Assembly (NCBI RefSeq): GCF_000222485.1
Contig: NC_015914.1
Coordinates: 5,562,001 to 5,626,000 of the forward strand
From: Cyclobacterium marinum DSM 745
Lineage (GTDB): Bacteria > Bacteroidota > Bacteroidia > Cytophagales > Cyclobacteriaceae
Direction of reading: 5' to 3'
Length of the DNA stretch: 64,000 nt
The notes under the pieces are model-generated. The model worked only from the letters and a program-made list of their open reading frames with translations, was not told the DNA's origin and searched no databases. This document shows positions 27,604 to 35,838 of the stretch, in pieces; within the stretch, counting starts at the first letter, position 1; the number at the start of each line of letters is the position of its first letter. The position numbers were made by a program, and so were the translations under genes.

Positions 27604-28509
27604 TTGACCATTTTCACCAAAAAGCAAGCTTGGATTCACGCCCTTAGACTGAGAACACTTCCTTTAGCATTATCGAGTATATTTATGGGAAGTTTTATCG
27701 CATACCAGAAGTCCGGGTTTAGATGGTCGGTATTGATCATGGCAGCTATTACCACCACTCTTTTACAAATCTTGTCTAACCTGGCCAATGACTATGGTGA
27801 CAGTATCAATGGCGCAGACCATGAAGGCAGGCAGGGTCCTATTAGAGCTGTGCAATCCGGGCTTATCAAACCGGTTGAAATGAAAGTAGCGGTTATCCTA
27901 TTTTCTATTCTTTCTTTATTTAGTGGGTTGTTTCTCTTGTACCTTGCCTTAGAAGATATTTATTTATTTTTACTTTTTTTAGGTATAGGAATTTCAGCCA
28001 TTATTGCTGCCATAGCCTATACATCCGGTAAAAGGCCTTATGGGTATGCAGGATTAGGAGACATTTCAGTGTTCTTGTTTTTTGGTTGTGTGGGTGTCAT
28101 GGGGACCTATTATTTACACACCCTTAGTTTTGACCCAACTTTATGGTTGCCTGCAGCGGCTATAGGCTTATTGAGTACAGCCGTATTAAACATCAACAAT
28201 ATTAGAGACATCCAATCAGATAAAGCTGCAGGAAAGCTATCCATACCTGTTAGAATTGGTAAAAAAGCAGCAGAAAACTATCACTGGGGATTAATCATTA
28301 GTGCCTTGGTTTTATTGCTGCTTTTTGTAATCATAGAACATGCCTATGGAGCTTTGGCTTATCTATTGATGGCACCTTCCATATTAAAAACCGGATGGGC
28401 AGTGGCTAAATTTGAAGCTCCTGAAAAACTAGATCCTTATTTAAAAGTCATGGCAATGTCCACTTTATTTTGTGTTTTGTTTTTTGGTATTGGTTGGCTG
28501 ATTTTTTAG
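27604..28509 (+). CDS. menA: 1,4-dihydroxy-2-naphthoate polyprenyltransferase
   Basis: This 301-residue UbiA-family integral membrane prenyltransferase has about eight helices. The first aspartate-rich motif is in NLANDYGDSINGADHEGRQG (residues about 60-80), the second in NINNIRDIQSDKAAGK (about 198-213). It attaches the prenyl chain in menaquinone synthesis. The reading frame begins at TTG (27604); the first in-frame ATG would cut into the conserved N-terminal helix, so TTG is preferred. It sits 91 bp after gpx. Confidence 0.9.
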   Translation: MTIFTKKQAWIHALRLRTLPLALSSIFMGSFIAYQKSGFRWSVLIMAAITTTLLQILSNLANDYGDSINGADHEGRQGPIRAVQSGLIKPVEMKVAVILFSILSLFSGLFLLYLALEDIYLFLLFLGIGISAIIAAIAYTSGKRPYGYAGLGDISVFLFFGCVGVMGTYYLHTLSFDPTLWLPAAAIGLLSTAVLNINNIRDIQSDKAAGKLSIPVRIGKKAAENYHWGLIISALVLLLLFVIIEHAYGALAYLLMAPSILKTGWAVAKFEAPEKLDPYLKVMAMSTLFCVLFFGIGWLIF

Positions 28510-28582
28510 TTCATCGATCTTTTTTGTCCTCATAATTGTTTACTTTTATATAGTTTAATTGTTTCTTAATTTAAACAGCATC

Positions 28583-29440
28583 ATGTCTATGAAAAGTATC
28601 TTAGTACCTTATGATTTTTCAGAAGAGGCTAATTATGCCTTTGAACTTGCACAAGAAATAGCTACCAAAGCTGCTTGCAATCTCAAGCTTATACATATTC
28701 TAGAAATTCCAACTTCTCAGAATTTCAATACAATGGGTGAAGTAACCATGGGAGAAAACTTTATGGATAAAGTTTATATGGTTGATTTAACCAATAAAAG
28801 AAAAGAACAATTTAAGAAGTTGGAACAAGAACATGCCGGAAAGCCCTACCAATTCAGCACAAATTTGACTTTTGGAAATCCTTATGCCGGAATAGCCGGA
28901 GAAATAGCTGAGGTAAAAGCAGATTTGGTAATCATGGGTTCTAAGGGGTCAAGCGGTCTGGAAGAATTATTGATTGGATCAAATACAGAGAAGGTGGTTA
29001 GGCACTCAAATTGCCCTGTCATTACAGTAAAAGGGAAAGTCAGTGCTGATGACATCAAGAGGATTGTGTTCGCAAGTGATTTCAGCGACAATAGCAAAAA
29101 GGTAATCAAAAAACTGAAATATTTGCAAGAATTATTAGGTGCCCAAATTAGGCTTGTAAAAATCAATACACCTAATTCTTTTGAAAAAACCATTGTTTCA
29201 ATGAATAACATCAATGAATTTATCAAAGAAAACAAGCTGGAAAATGCAGAAATAGATATTTTCAATGGAGATAGCGAAGAAGAAGGTATCAATGAATTTG
29301 CAGATTTTGTAAATGCAGACATGATTGCAATGGCTACACATGGTAGAACAGGTTTTTTACATCTTTTGGGAGGAAGTATAGCCGAGGATGTGGTCAACAG
29401 TTCAAAAAAGCCGGTTTGGACAATGAAATTCAAAAAATAA
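28583..29440 (+). CDS. Universal stress protein, two-domain
   Basis: The start is taken at 28583 (MSMKSILVPYDFSE); the upstream frame to a TTG at 28559 is likely not used, and 28589 is an alternative. It is a tandem of two UspA domains: VPYDFSEEANYAFELAQ with GSKGSSGLEELLIGSNTEKV in the first, FASDFSDNSKKV with ATHGRTGFLHLLGGSIAEDV in the second. The G-2x-G-9x-G(S/T) nucleotide-binding pattern is visible in both. Such proteins bind ATP and respond to stress. The SUI1 gene follows after 11 bp. Confidence 0.88.
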   Translation: MSMKSILVPYDFSEEANYAFELAQEIATKAACNLKLIHILEIPTSQNFNTMGEVTMGENFMDKVYMVDLTNKRKEQFKKLEQEHAGKPYQFSTNLTFGNPYAGIAGEIAEVKADLVIMGSKGSSGLEELLIGSNTEKVVRHSNCPVITVKGKVSADDIKRIVFASDFSDNSKKVIKKLKYLQELLGAQIRLVKINTPNSFEKTIVSMNNINEFIKENKLENAEIDIFNGDSEEEGINEFADFVNADMIAMATHGRTGFLHLLGGSIAEDVVNSSKKPVWTMKFKK

Positions 29441-29451
29441 ATTGACATTAA

Positions 29452-29808
29452 ATGGGTAGAAAAAAAAGTAATGATTGGAAAAAAAGAGATGGAGTAGTTT
29501 ATTCTACCGCTGACAACTTTGATTTTGATCTGGAAAACGACGGGGATGAAACTACTCTTCCACCCAAGCAGCAAAATTTGAAAGTAATGTTGGATAAAAA
29601 GTCCAGAGGTGGAAAGCAAGTAACCCTTGTAGCTGGATTTATAGGTCAGGAAGAAGATTTAAAATCTTTGGGTAAAGAATTAAAAGCCAAATGTGGCGTT
29701 GGAGGAAATACCAAAGATGGCGAAATCCTTATTCAAGGGGATCAAAGGGATAAAGTAATTGATTATTTGATTGGTATGGGCTATAAAGCCAAAAAGTCCG
29801 GAGGATAA
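29452..29808 (+). CDS. SUI1/YciH family translation initiation factor
   Basis: This 118-residue protein resembles eIF1/SUI1, with the conserved KSRGGKQVTLVAGFIGQEED, LKAKCGVGGNTKDGEI, and QGDQRDKVIDYL. Bacterial members bind the ribosome and improve start-site fidelity in vitro; the physiological role is less clear. It follows the Usp gene by 11 bp. A terminator overlaps its stop codon region (29797-29827). Confidence 0.9.
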   Translation: MGRKKSNDWKKRDGVVYSTADNFDFDLENDGDETTLPPKQQNLKVMLDKKSRGGKQVTLVAGFIGQEEDLKSLGKELKAKCGVGGNTKDGEILIQGDQRDKVIDYLIGMGYKAKKSGG

Positions 29809-29827
29809 TTCCGGATTTTTTTTTTTT
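29797..29827 (+). terminator. Terminator after the SUI1 gene
   Basis: TCCGGA at 29797-29802 pairs with TCCGGA at 29810-29815, followed by about 12 T residues. The stop codon lies inside the loop. Confidence 0.8.
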
Positions 29828-29941
29828 AAATCGTGGTTCCTTAAAGCATTTCCACAAAATATTTCACCGACGAAATTGACAATTTAACCGACAATGTTTC
29901 TAGGTTAATCGACTATTTATTAGTCGCTTCTATATAATTTT

Positions 29942-29949
29942 TACATTTG
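29942..29949 (+). promoter_or_regulatory. -7 promoter box before the GluTR-like gene
   Basis: TACATTTG is an exact TAnnTTTG match located 84 bp before the gene start. No clear TTTG at -33 is present. Confidence 0.45.
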
Positions 29950-30033
29950 AGTACAAACTTTTATTAGCCGGTAAATCCGGTGAATGTTAGAATTCGTAAG
30001 TTTTTTAACATTAAACAATAAATATAGAAAGGC

Positions 30034-31278
30034 ATGATGGGACAGTTTAGATTAATGAGCTTTAGTACAAATTTATACAATTTAAAAAGCGACGCGTTTT
30101 ATTTAGACTTCGAGGAAACAAAACAGTTGATGCTGGAGCTGAAGTCATGGCCAGAAATTCAAGAATCTTTTATTTTATCACTCCCCGAAAGGATAGAAAT
30201 TTTATACTACAGTAATTTTGATTTGGAGGACAAAATTTTTGAAGCAGTAGCTGACTGTAAGGGGGTTAATGTACTACCCATCAAAAGTGAATTCAACCAG
30301 ACATCAGATGAAGAAAAATTATTTATTCATCTATCCGAATTGTGTTTTGGGGTACAGGCATCAAACTATGGCACCACACCCCTATTTCCCCAATTTTCCA
30401 AAGCCTATGATTTTGCTGCTGAAAGTGGAATGATCGGTGAATATTTGGAGCAATGGTGGGATAACCTAATTAGTACCGATAAGCTCCTTAAAGAACAAGC
30501 GGATTATCAATTACCCAATTTTTCCATCTCCTATATTGTTTCCGATTTACTGACTGAATTGGTAAATAACGTAAGGGGACCTAAAATTGCAATAATTGGA
30601 TTCAACGCATTGAGCAAAAGAATATACCGAAACCTTTCCAACCAAGGCTATGGGAACATCACAATAGTAGACAAAAGCATAACTTCATGCCTTAATTTTA
30701 AAGGAAAAGAATTGAACAATTTTACTTTTGAACCTTTGAATAAAGTTGAAAATGTAATAGGTGAGAATGATATTCTAATTTCTACTTTAGAGGATGCAGA
30801 TCGATTTTTGCCATCATATTATTTTAAACATGATTTTCTTGACACCAAGATTTTTATTGATTTATCTATTAAGAGCACTATAACATCAGTTTTAAGTGAT
30901 TATAACCAAGTTATACCATTTAACCTTACTGACATTTATAAAATTATTGAGCAAAAGATGGAAATCAATAAAAAATGGTTGAAAAAAGCCAAACCTCTAG
31001 TTATTAAAAAGAATCAAAAATTCTTTGACTGGATCGATAATAAGAAAGCGCAAAAAATGTTGGGGCTGATAAAATCATATCTTAAAGAAAACGTAAACCA
31101 AATTGAATATTCAAAGGTTTTAACTTCTAATGAGCCCTTATCAAATTTTGATTTGGTCCATCATAAAAGAAATAAAATTTTACTAAAAAAATCCATTGAA
31201 AAAATCAAACGGAATACTCAATACAAGGATATCATCAACTACGATAAAATTGTCAACGAGTTTTATCAATATAATTAG
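30034..31278 (+). CDS. Glutamyl-tRNA reductase-like protein lacking the catalytic cysteine
   Basis: This 414-residue protein follows the HemA (GluTR) layout: N-terminal domain (residues about 8-160), then the linker FSISYIVSDLL matching the family's SVSYAAVEL, a nucleotide-binding domain (IAIIGFNALSKRIYRNL, then NITIVDKS, ILISTLED, IFIDLSIKS) and a helical C-terminus. The canonical catalytic motif STCNRTE is replaced by SLPERIE at residues 49-55, so the nucleophilic Cys is absent, and the GLDSxVxGE stretch is lost (GVQASNYG). It is probably a pseudo-enzyme paralog. The stop TAG is formed at the junction with an insertion sequence, but the native TAA would give the same protein end. Confidence 0.72.
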   Translation: MMGQFRLMSFSTNLYNLKSDAFYLDFEETKQLMLELKSWPEIQESFILSLPERIEILYYSNFDLEDKIFEAVADCKGVNVLPIKSEFNQTSDEEKLFIHLSELCFGVQASNYGTTPLFPQFSKAYDFAAESGMIGEYLEQWWDNLISTDKLLKEQADYQLPNFSISYIVSDLLTELVNNVRGPKIAIIGFNALSKRIYRNLSNQGYGNITIVDKSITSCLNFKGKELNNFTFEPLNKVENVIGENDILISTLEDADRFLPSYYFKHDFLDTKIFIDLSIKSTITSVLSDYNQVIPFNLTDIYKIIEQKMEINKKWLKKAKPLVIKKNQKFFDWIDNKKAQKMLGLIKSYLKENVNQIEYSKVLTSNEPLSNFDLVHHKRNKILLKKSIEKIKRNTQYKDIINYDKIVNEFYQYN

Positions 31279-31341
31279 GGCTTCTTGCTGATTTATTAAT
31301 TGCTTGATAACCAGTAGAATAAATAACAAAAATATAACATA

Positions 31342-31383
31342 AAAACCCCGAATTTGGCTGTTTAAAGCTTTTTTCGGGGTTTT
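31342..31383. terminator. Hairpin at the left end of IS copy 1 (transcription insulator)
   Basis: AAAACCCCGAA (31342-31352) pairs with TTCGGGGTTTT (31373-31383), an 11-bp perfect stem with a 20-nt loop, T-rich on the downstream side. It lies between the IS end and the transposase start (31419) and would block read-through transcription into the transposase. Confidence 0.7.
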
Positions 31384-31418
31384 CTTTTTTGTATTTTAAG
31401 GTTGCAGAATAAAATACT

Positions 31419-32771
31419 ATGAAAGATACAGCGCAACTACAGATTTTCAAAGACTTCGACGGATATTCTCCAAAATATCATTTTTTTAAGAATTCGTTGT
31501 TTGGCCAGATAAAAGATTCCATCCCCTGGGATGAGCTCGCAGGATGTCTTCCGGCAGAGAATACAGGTCCGGGCGCTCCCAGGTGGTTTGATGCCAAGGG
31601 AATGTTTGGCATGATGTTCCTCAAAGCCTACCTCAATGTCAGCGACAGACAGCTCATCGAAAGGTTCAATACAGATTACAGTTTGCAGCTGTTCTGCGGC
31701 AAACTTCTGGCCGAGGACAAACAGATCAGGGATTATACCCTTATGACAGGGATAAGGGCCTATATTGAAGATCACTGTGAATGGGAACAGGTTCAGTCAG
31801 TACTGCTCAACCACTGGAAAAAGGATGTGAACAATTCCCATGTACTTCTCATGGATGCCACCTGCTACGAGAGCTATATCCGCTTTCCTACCGATGTGAA
31901 ACTTTTGTGGGAGTGCTGTGAATGGGTGTTTGAAAAGCAACTTTTCAGGTTGTGCAAGATCCTGAAGACCAAAAGGCCGCGTTCTAAATACCGGGAACAG
32001 AAGATTAAGCAGCTTGTCTATTTCAGGAAAAGGAGGAATACCCATAAAGAGACGCTTCGCAGAAGGAAATCGCTGGTCTACCTGTTGGAAAAAGGAATCG
32101 AGCAACTTCAGCAAATAATGGATATGTTCAGGGGAGAATGTATGAGGCCGGAAGATTTTGCCTGTTTGAGAACCATCAAGAAAATTCTGGTACAGCAGAC
32201 ATTTTTGTTGACCCACAAACCATCTGAGCTCAAAGACAGGATCGTTTCCCTTCACAAACCCTATGTCAGGCCAATAGTAAGGGGAAAAGAAAACAAACCC
32301 GTGGAGTTCGGAATGAAGGTACACATGCTGCAGGTCGACGGGCTCTCTTTTATAGATAAGATGAGTTTCAGAAACTTCAATGAATGTAAAAGGCTGAAAA
32401 TCTCCGTGGTGAAACACAAAACAGTTTTCAAGGGAACAACACAGCTTGGCGCAGACCGAATATATGCCACCAACGAAAACAGAAGATACTGTACCGGAAA
32501 CAGCATATTCACCTGCTTCCCCAAAAAGGGTCCTAAAAACCACTCCAAAGCTGAAAAAATACTCAGCAGCGAAATATCAAAGCAAAGGGCAACGGTAACG
32601 GAAGGTATTTTCGGAACCCACAAAGATCATTACGGGCTTAGAAAAATTAAAGTCCGGGGAGAAAAACGGGAGAAGCTGATGGTGCTTTTTGCAACCATGG
32701 CGGCCAACGCGGTAAAAATCGCAAAGAAAAGAAACCAGGAGGAGCCTGCACCAAGAGAGAAGGCAGCCTAA
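31419..32771 (+). CDS. IS transposase (DDE type), copy 1
   Basis: This 450-residue transposase has an N-terminal DUF772-like domain (DAKGMFGMMFLKAYLNVSDR). DDE catalytic residues are likely in LLMDATCYES (first Asp), LGADRIYAT (second Asp) and TEGIFGTHKDHYGLRK (Glu). A basic stretch lies between the first two (TKRPRSKYREQK). Together these are the features of IS1182/IS5-superfamily transposases. The protein is the same as that of copy 2 at every position, so both copies are recent and probably functional. Long open frames on the opposite strand are shadows. Confidence 0.9.
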   Translation: MKDTAQLQIFKDFDGYSPKYHFFKNSLFGQIKDSIPWDELAGCLPAENTGPGAPRWFDAKGMFGMMFLKAYLNVSDRQLIERFNTDYSLQLFCGKLLAEDKQIRDYTLMTGIRAYIEDHCEWEQVQSVLLNHWKKDVNNSHVLLMDATCYESYIRFPTDVKLLWECCEWVFEKQLFRLCKILKTKRPRSKYREQKIKQLVYFRKRRNTHKETLRRRKSLVYLLEKGIEQLQQIMDMFRGECMRPEDFACLRTIKKILVQQTFLLTHKPSELKDRIVSLHKPYVRPIVRGKENKPVEFGMKVHMLQVDGLSFIDKMSFRNFNECKRLKISVVKHKTVFKGTTQLGADRIYATNENRRYCTGNSIFTCFPKKGPKNHSKAEKILSSEISKQRATVTEGIFGTHKDHYGLRKIKVRGEKREKLMVLFATMAANAVKIAKKRNQEEPAPREKAA

Positions 32772-33092
32772 AGAGAAAAACGATCAAAAAATCTTTATCG
32801 TGGGATACCTATGCCCATTGGATAAAAGGTCAAAGAAAACCTACCCAATGCTCCACCAAATTGCACTTTACCGTAGTCGAATTGTACTGCTGATCAGAAG
32901 ACAAACACACAAACTAACCACGAAGAGATTAGTTTATCCTTACGTGGTCAAATTTTATCGAATTTTCCAACAAGCCCTAATTAATCCTTTTTAAATAATT
33001 TTTGGGCTTTGTAATTAAAGCTTTCGGCAATAATTCAAAAGAAATTTTCAACTTTTCACTGGTTAAGCCAAAACATAAATATTACTTTTTAC

Positions 33093-33117
33093 CACGGGTT
33101 TATCCCGTGTTTTTTTT
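33093..33117 (+). terminator. Terminator downstream of the GluTR-like gene, now beyond the IS
   Basis: CACGGG-tttat-CCCGTG followed by eight T. It is the first terminator after the GluTR-like gene once IS copy 1 is removed, which supports simple insertion of the IS between a gene and its own terminator. Confidence 0.75.
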
Positions 33118-33378
33118 GAATTAAGCGCCAAGCTGCTTTGTCAATTAGCTTTCAAATTGGAAATGCTCGCCCTACTATCTCTGAAAAACCTATGCATTTT
33201 TTCATCTTATAACTTAAAAATCTTAAGTAAAGTAAAGCATCCTTAAGCAGGTTGGATAAAAGTTACGACAAATCTTTCTGTATTGGATCAAATTGGAAGC
33301 TTAAAGTAAGACTTTACTTTCCTCCTTACTAAACTTCTCAAAAAGAGGCTTTTTTTATCGCAGTAATCACCATATTTT

Positions 33379-33409
33379 TTTGCAAGTTTGCAATAGCTGA
33401 CTAAATTTG
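33379..33409 (+). promoter_or_regulatory. Promoter of the his operon
   Basis: TTTG at 33379-33382, a 19-nt spacer, then TAAATTTG at 33402-33409. This is the full Bacteroidota housekeeping promoter consensus (TTTG-N19-TAnnTTTG). The expected start of transcription is at about 33415-33418, that is, at or just before the leader peptide ATG at 33417. Confidence 0.75.
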
Positions 33410-33416
33410 CAATACT

Positions 33417-33506
33417 ATGATGACATCAGGAAGTTTCTTCAATAACACAATATTTTTATCTCCGGCGAATGCAATTATGCATCATGCAGGTCATCATTGC
33501 TCCTAA
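33417..33506 (+). CDS. hisL: his operon leader peptide (His-rich)
   Basis: This 29-codon frame begins ATGATG and ends MHHAGHHCS. It has four His codons (CAT) in six positions near the end, with Phe- and Asn-rich text before (FFNNTIF). It sits between a consensus promoter and hisG. In known amino-acid operons, ribosome stalling at such a run when charged tRNA-His is scarce changes downstream RNA structure. The first eight bases (ATGATGAC) can pair with GTCATCAT at 33490-33497, inside the His codons. A short form starting at 33477 is possible. It is below the usual size limit for gene calling. Confidence 0.72.
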   Translation: MMTSGSFFNNTIFLSPANAIMHHAGHHCS

Positions 33507-33512
33507 TAGCAA

Positions 33513-33546
33513 TTCCCCCTCCTTTTCATCCCTTACCCAGGGGGAA
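33513..33546 (+). promoter_or_regulatory. Attenuator-like hairpin after the his leader
   Basis: TTCCCCCT (33513-33520) pairs with AGGGGGAA (33539-33546), an 8-bp perfect stem with an 18-nt loop, beginning 7 nt after the leader peptide stop. No T-run follows, so it is not a standard rho-independent terminator. It may act by another route, or as one of two alternative structures. The hisG ATG is 46 bp downstream. Confidence 0.6.
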
Positions 33547-33592
33547 ATAATCAAACGAAATATATTCTAGTATTTATTGTATACATTATTCC

Positions 33593-34453
33593 ATGGAAAA
33601 CATTATCAGGATTGCCGTTCAAAAAAGTGGTCGCCTAAGTGACGATTCTCTTAAACTTATAAAAGAGTGTGGCATTAAATTTCATAACGGCACAGGTAAA
33701 TTAAAGTCTTCATCCACCAACTTTCCGATTGAATTTTTGTTCCTAAGAGATGACGACATCCCAGGATACGTAGCAGATGGCATTGCTGATTTGGGTATAG
33801 TAGGCGAAAATGAGCTGGTAGAGAAAGATAAAAATGTCAATGTGTTAAAGAAGTTAGGCTTTTCAAAATGTAGACTGTCATTGGCAATTCCAAAAGGAGA
33901 AGAATACTCGGGAATTAATTATTTTGAGGGTAAAAACATTGCCACCTCCTACCCTAAAATCCTTGAAAATTATTTGAAAAAGGTAAACATAAATGCTGAC
34001 ATCCATGAAATCAGTGGTTCTGTTGAAATCGCACCTAGCATAGGTCTTGCTGAAGGGATATGTGACATTGTGAGTTCAGGGTCCACTTTAATGATGAATG
34101 GCCTTAAAGAAGTAGAGGAAATTTTTCAATCTGAGGCTGTTCTTATTAGCAATAAAGATATCACTACTGAAAAACAAGCTACAGTTGAGAAATTACTCTT
34201 TAGGATGGGGGCTGTCCAAGAAGGCAAAAAGAACAAGTATGTTTTACTAAATGCGCCGAACGATTCTTTGGATAAAATTTTATCTCTAATCCCCGGAATG
34301 AGAAGTCCTACCATATTGCCTTTGGCTGAAGCCGGTTGGTCTTCTGTTCATTCGGTCATTAGTGAAGATCAATTTTGGGAGAATATTGAAGAATTAAGAA
34401 ATGCAGGAGCCCAGGGTATATTGGTTGTTCCCATTGAGAAAATGCTAATATAG
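33593..34453 (+). CDS. hisG: ATP phosphoribosyltransferase (long form)
   Basis: This 286-residue HisG catalyses the first step of histidine synthesis (ATP + PRPP to phosphoribosyl-ATP). The substrate-binding periplasmic-protein-like fold is seen in IRIAVQKSGRLSDDSLKLI, GIADLGIVGENEL and the PRPP loop GLAEGICDIVSSGSTL. The C-terminal ACT-like regulatory domain (about residues 205-286) places it in the long, histidine-inhibited, HisZ-independent class. It is the first structural gene after the leader. Confidence 0.97.
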   Translation: MENIIRIAVQKSGRLSDDSLKLIKECGIKFHNGTGKLKSSSTNFPIEFLFLRDDDIPGYVADGIADLGIVGENELVEKDKNVNVLKKLGFSKCRLSLAIPKGEEYSGINYFEGKNIATSYPKILENYLKKVNINADIHEISGSVEIAPSIGLAEGICDIVSSGSTLMMNGLKEVEEIFQSEAVLISNKDITTEKQATVEKLLFRMGAVQEGKKNKYVLLNAPNDSLDKILSLIPGMRSPTILPLAEAGWSSVHSVISEDQFWENIEELRNAGAQGILVVPIEKMLI

Positions 34454-34542
34454 GAATCGATTGTAAACTGATAAACAAATCTCTTCCCATACAATATACA
34501 ATACCTAGGAAGAACTTGTTCCCATTACAAATTTCAAAGCGT

Positions 34543-35835
34543 ATGAAAATCCTGGTAAATCCTAGCAAGAAAAGCTGGAAAAAAGAACTGGCAAGGCCTG
34601 TTCAAAAAACAAAGGACATAGAAAAGATCGTGAAACCGATCATGAAAAAAGTAAAGCGGCAAGGAGACAAAGCCTTACGTAAATTTGCTTTCGAGTATGA
34701 TCATGTGGAAATAGAATCGATAGTAGTAGATCCTTCGGAAATAGAAAATTCAGGAAAGCATGTCGACAAAACACTAAAGAGTGCCATAAAGACGGCTAAA
34801 TCCAATATTGAAAAATTTCACAAGCTTCAGGAAACTCCGGACTTGAGTACTGAAATAATGGATGGGGTCACCTGTATGCGTAGAAGTGTTGCCATACAAA
34901 AAGTAGGCTTATATGTACCCGGAGGAACGGCTCCATTGTTTTCTACAGTATTGATGCTTGGCATACCTGCAAAACTGGCAGGATGTCAAGAGATTGTACT
35001 TTGTACACCTCCCGGCCCAAAAGGGCAAGTTCACCCGGCTATTTTATATGCTGCCAAACTGATTGGCATTACTAAGGTAATCAAAGCCGGGGGTGCTCAG
35101 GCCATTGCTGCACTAGCATATGGCACAGAATCCGTTCCCAATGTTGACAAAATATTTGGCCCCGGAAACCAGTATGTTACAGCGGCAAAACAATTGGCGG
35201 CCAAAAAGGGAGTAGCCATTGATATGCCTGCAGGCCCTTCCGAAGTGCTGGTTTATGCAGATAAAACTGCCATTCCAGCATTCGTTGCAGCAGATTTGCT
35301 TTCGCAAGCTGAGCACGGTGCAGACAGTCAAGTAGTGTTGGTTTGTCCTTCTGAGACCATTGTAAATAAAGTAATGGAACAGGTAGACCAACAGCTGAAG
35401 GAACTTCCAAGACAAAAAACTGCTGAAAAAGCATTGAAAAACAGCTTAGCGGTTGTCATTGATAAGATGGAAACAGCATTGGAGCTAATCAACGAATATG
35501 CTCCCGAACACTTAATTATCAATGTTGAAAATGAAGACAAAGCAGTGGCAGGAATTGTTAATGCCGGTTCTGTGTTTATAGGCAATTACACCCCTGAGTC
35601 TGCCGGAGATTATGCATCAGGCACCAACCACACCTTACCCACCAATGGCTACGCGAGAAGCTTTTCAGGAGTTTCCCTAGACAGTTTTGTAAAGAAGATT
35701 ACCTATCAAAAAATCACCGAGCAAGGGTTAAAAGAATTGGGGCCTGTTATAGAAGTCATGGCTGAAAACGAACAACTTATGGCGCACAAACAAGCAGTAA
35801 GCATCCGTTTGAATTACCGAAAAAAAGACAAGTAA
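34543..35835 (+). CDS. hisD: Histidinol dehydrogenase
   Basis: 430 residues from the ATG at 34543 (MKILVNPSKKSW); the frame extends to a TTG at 34516 that is probably not used. HisD motifs: VGLYVPGGTAPLFSTVLMLG, GGAQAIAALAYG, KIFGPGNQYVTAAKQL, DMPAGPSEVLVYAD, and the zinc ligands in AEHGADSQ and GDYASGTNHTLPT. It oxidises L-histidinol to L-histidine in two NAD-dependent steps. It starts 89 bp after hisG, and hisC follows after 3 bp. Confidence 0.97.
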   Translation: MKILVNPSKKSWKKELARPVQKTKDIEKIVKPIMKKVKRQGDKALRKFAFEYDHVEIESIVVDPSEIENSGKHVDKTLKSAIKTAKSNIEKFHKLQETPDLSTEIMDGVTCMRRSVAIQKVGLYVPGGTAPLFSTVLMLGIPAKLAGCQEIVLCTPPGPKGQVHPAILYAAKLIGITKVIKAGGAQAIAALAYGTESVPNVDKIFGPGNQYVTAAKQLAAKKGVAIDMPAGPSEVLVYADKTAIPAFVAADLLSQAEHGADSQVVLVCPSETIVNKVMEQVDQQLKELPRQKTAEKALKNSLAVVIDKMETALELINEYAPEHLIINVENEDKAVAGIVNAGSVFIGNYTPESAGDYASGTNHTLPTNGYARSFSGVSLDSFVKKITYQKITEQGLKELGPVIEVMAENEQLMAHKQAVSIRLNYRKKDK

Positions 35836-35838
35836 GAA

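Larger units (their letters stand above)
31277..32978 (+). mobile_element. Insertion sequence copy 1 (1702 bp, IS1182/IS5-like)
   Basis: The element is bounded by AGGGCTTCTTG at the left and the inverted CAACAAGCCCT at the right, with AATT on both sides (31273-31276 and 32979-32982), consistent with a 4-bp target duplication. It contains one transposase gene, a hairpin near the left end, and about 200 bp after the gene. A second copy, which encodes the same transposase protein, lies at 38025-39726 in the opposite orientation. Insertion falls at the stop codon of the GluTR-like gene. Confidence 0.88.

Noticed and set aside
28882..29619. 245-codon minus-strand frame
   Set aside because: Antisense to the universal stress protein and SUI1 genes; Ser/Phe/Ile-rich shadow.
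31797..32543. 248-codon frame on the minus strand inside the transposase (mirrored at 38460-39206)
   Set aside because: Shadow of the transposase gene in the opposite frame; appears in both copies only since the copies carry the same gene.
32800..32994. 64-codon frame after the transposase (also 37955-38203)
   Set aside because: Non-coding 3' part of the IS that runs through the element end.
33340..33358. Terminator-like TCTC-aaaaa-GAGGC with T run before the his promoter
   Set aside because: The stem is only 3-4 bp, too weak to call.
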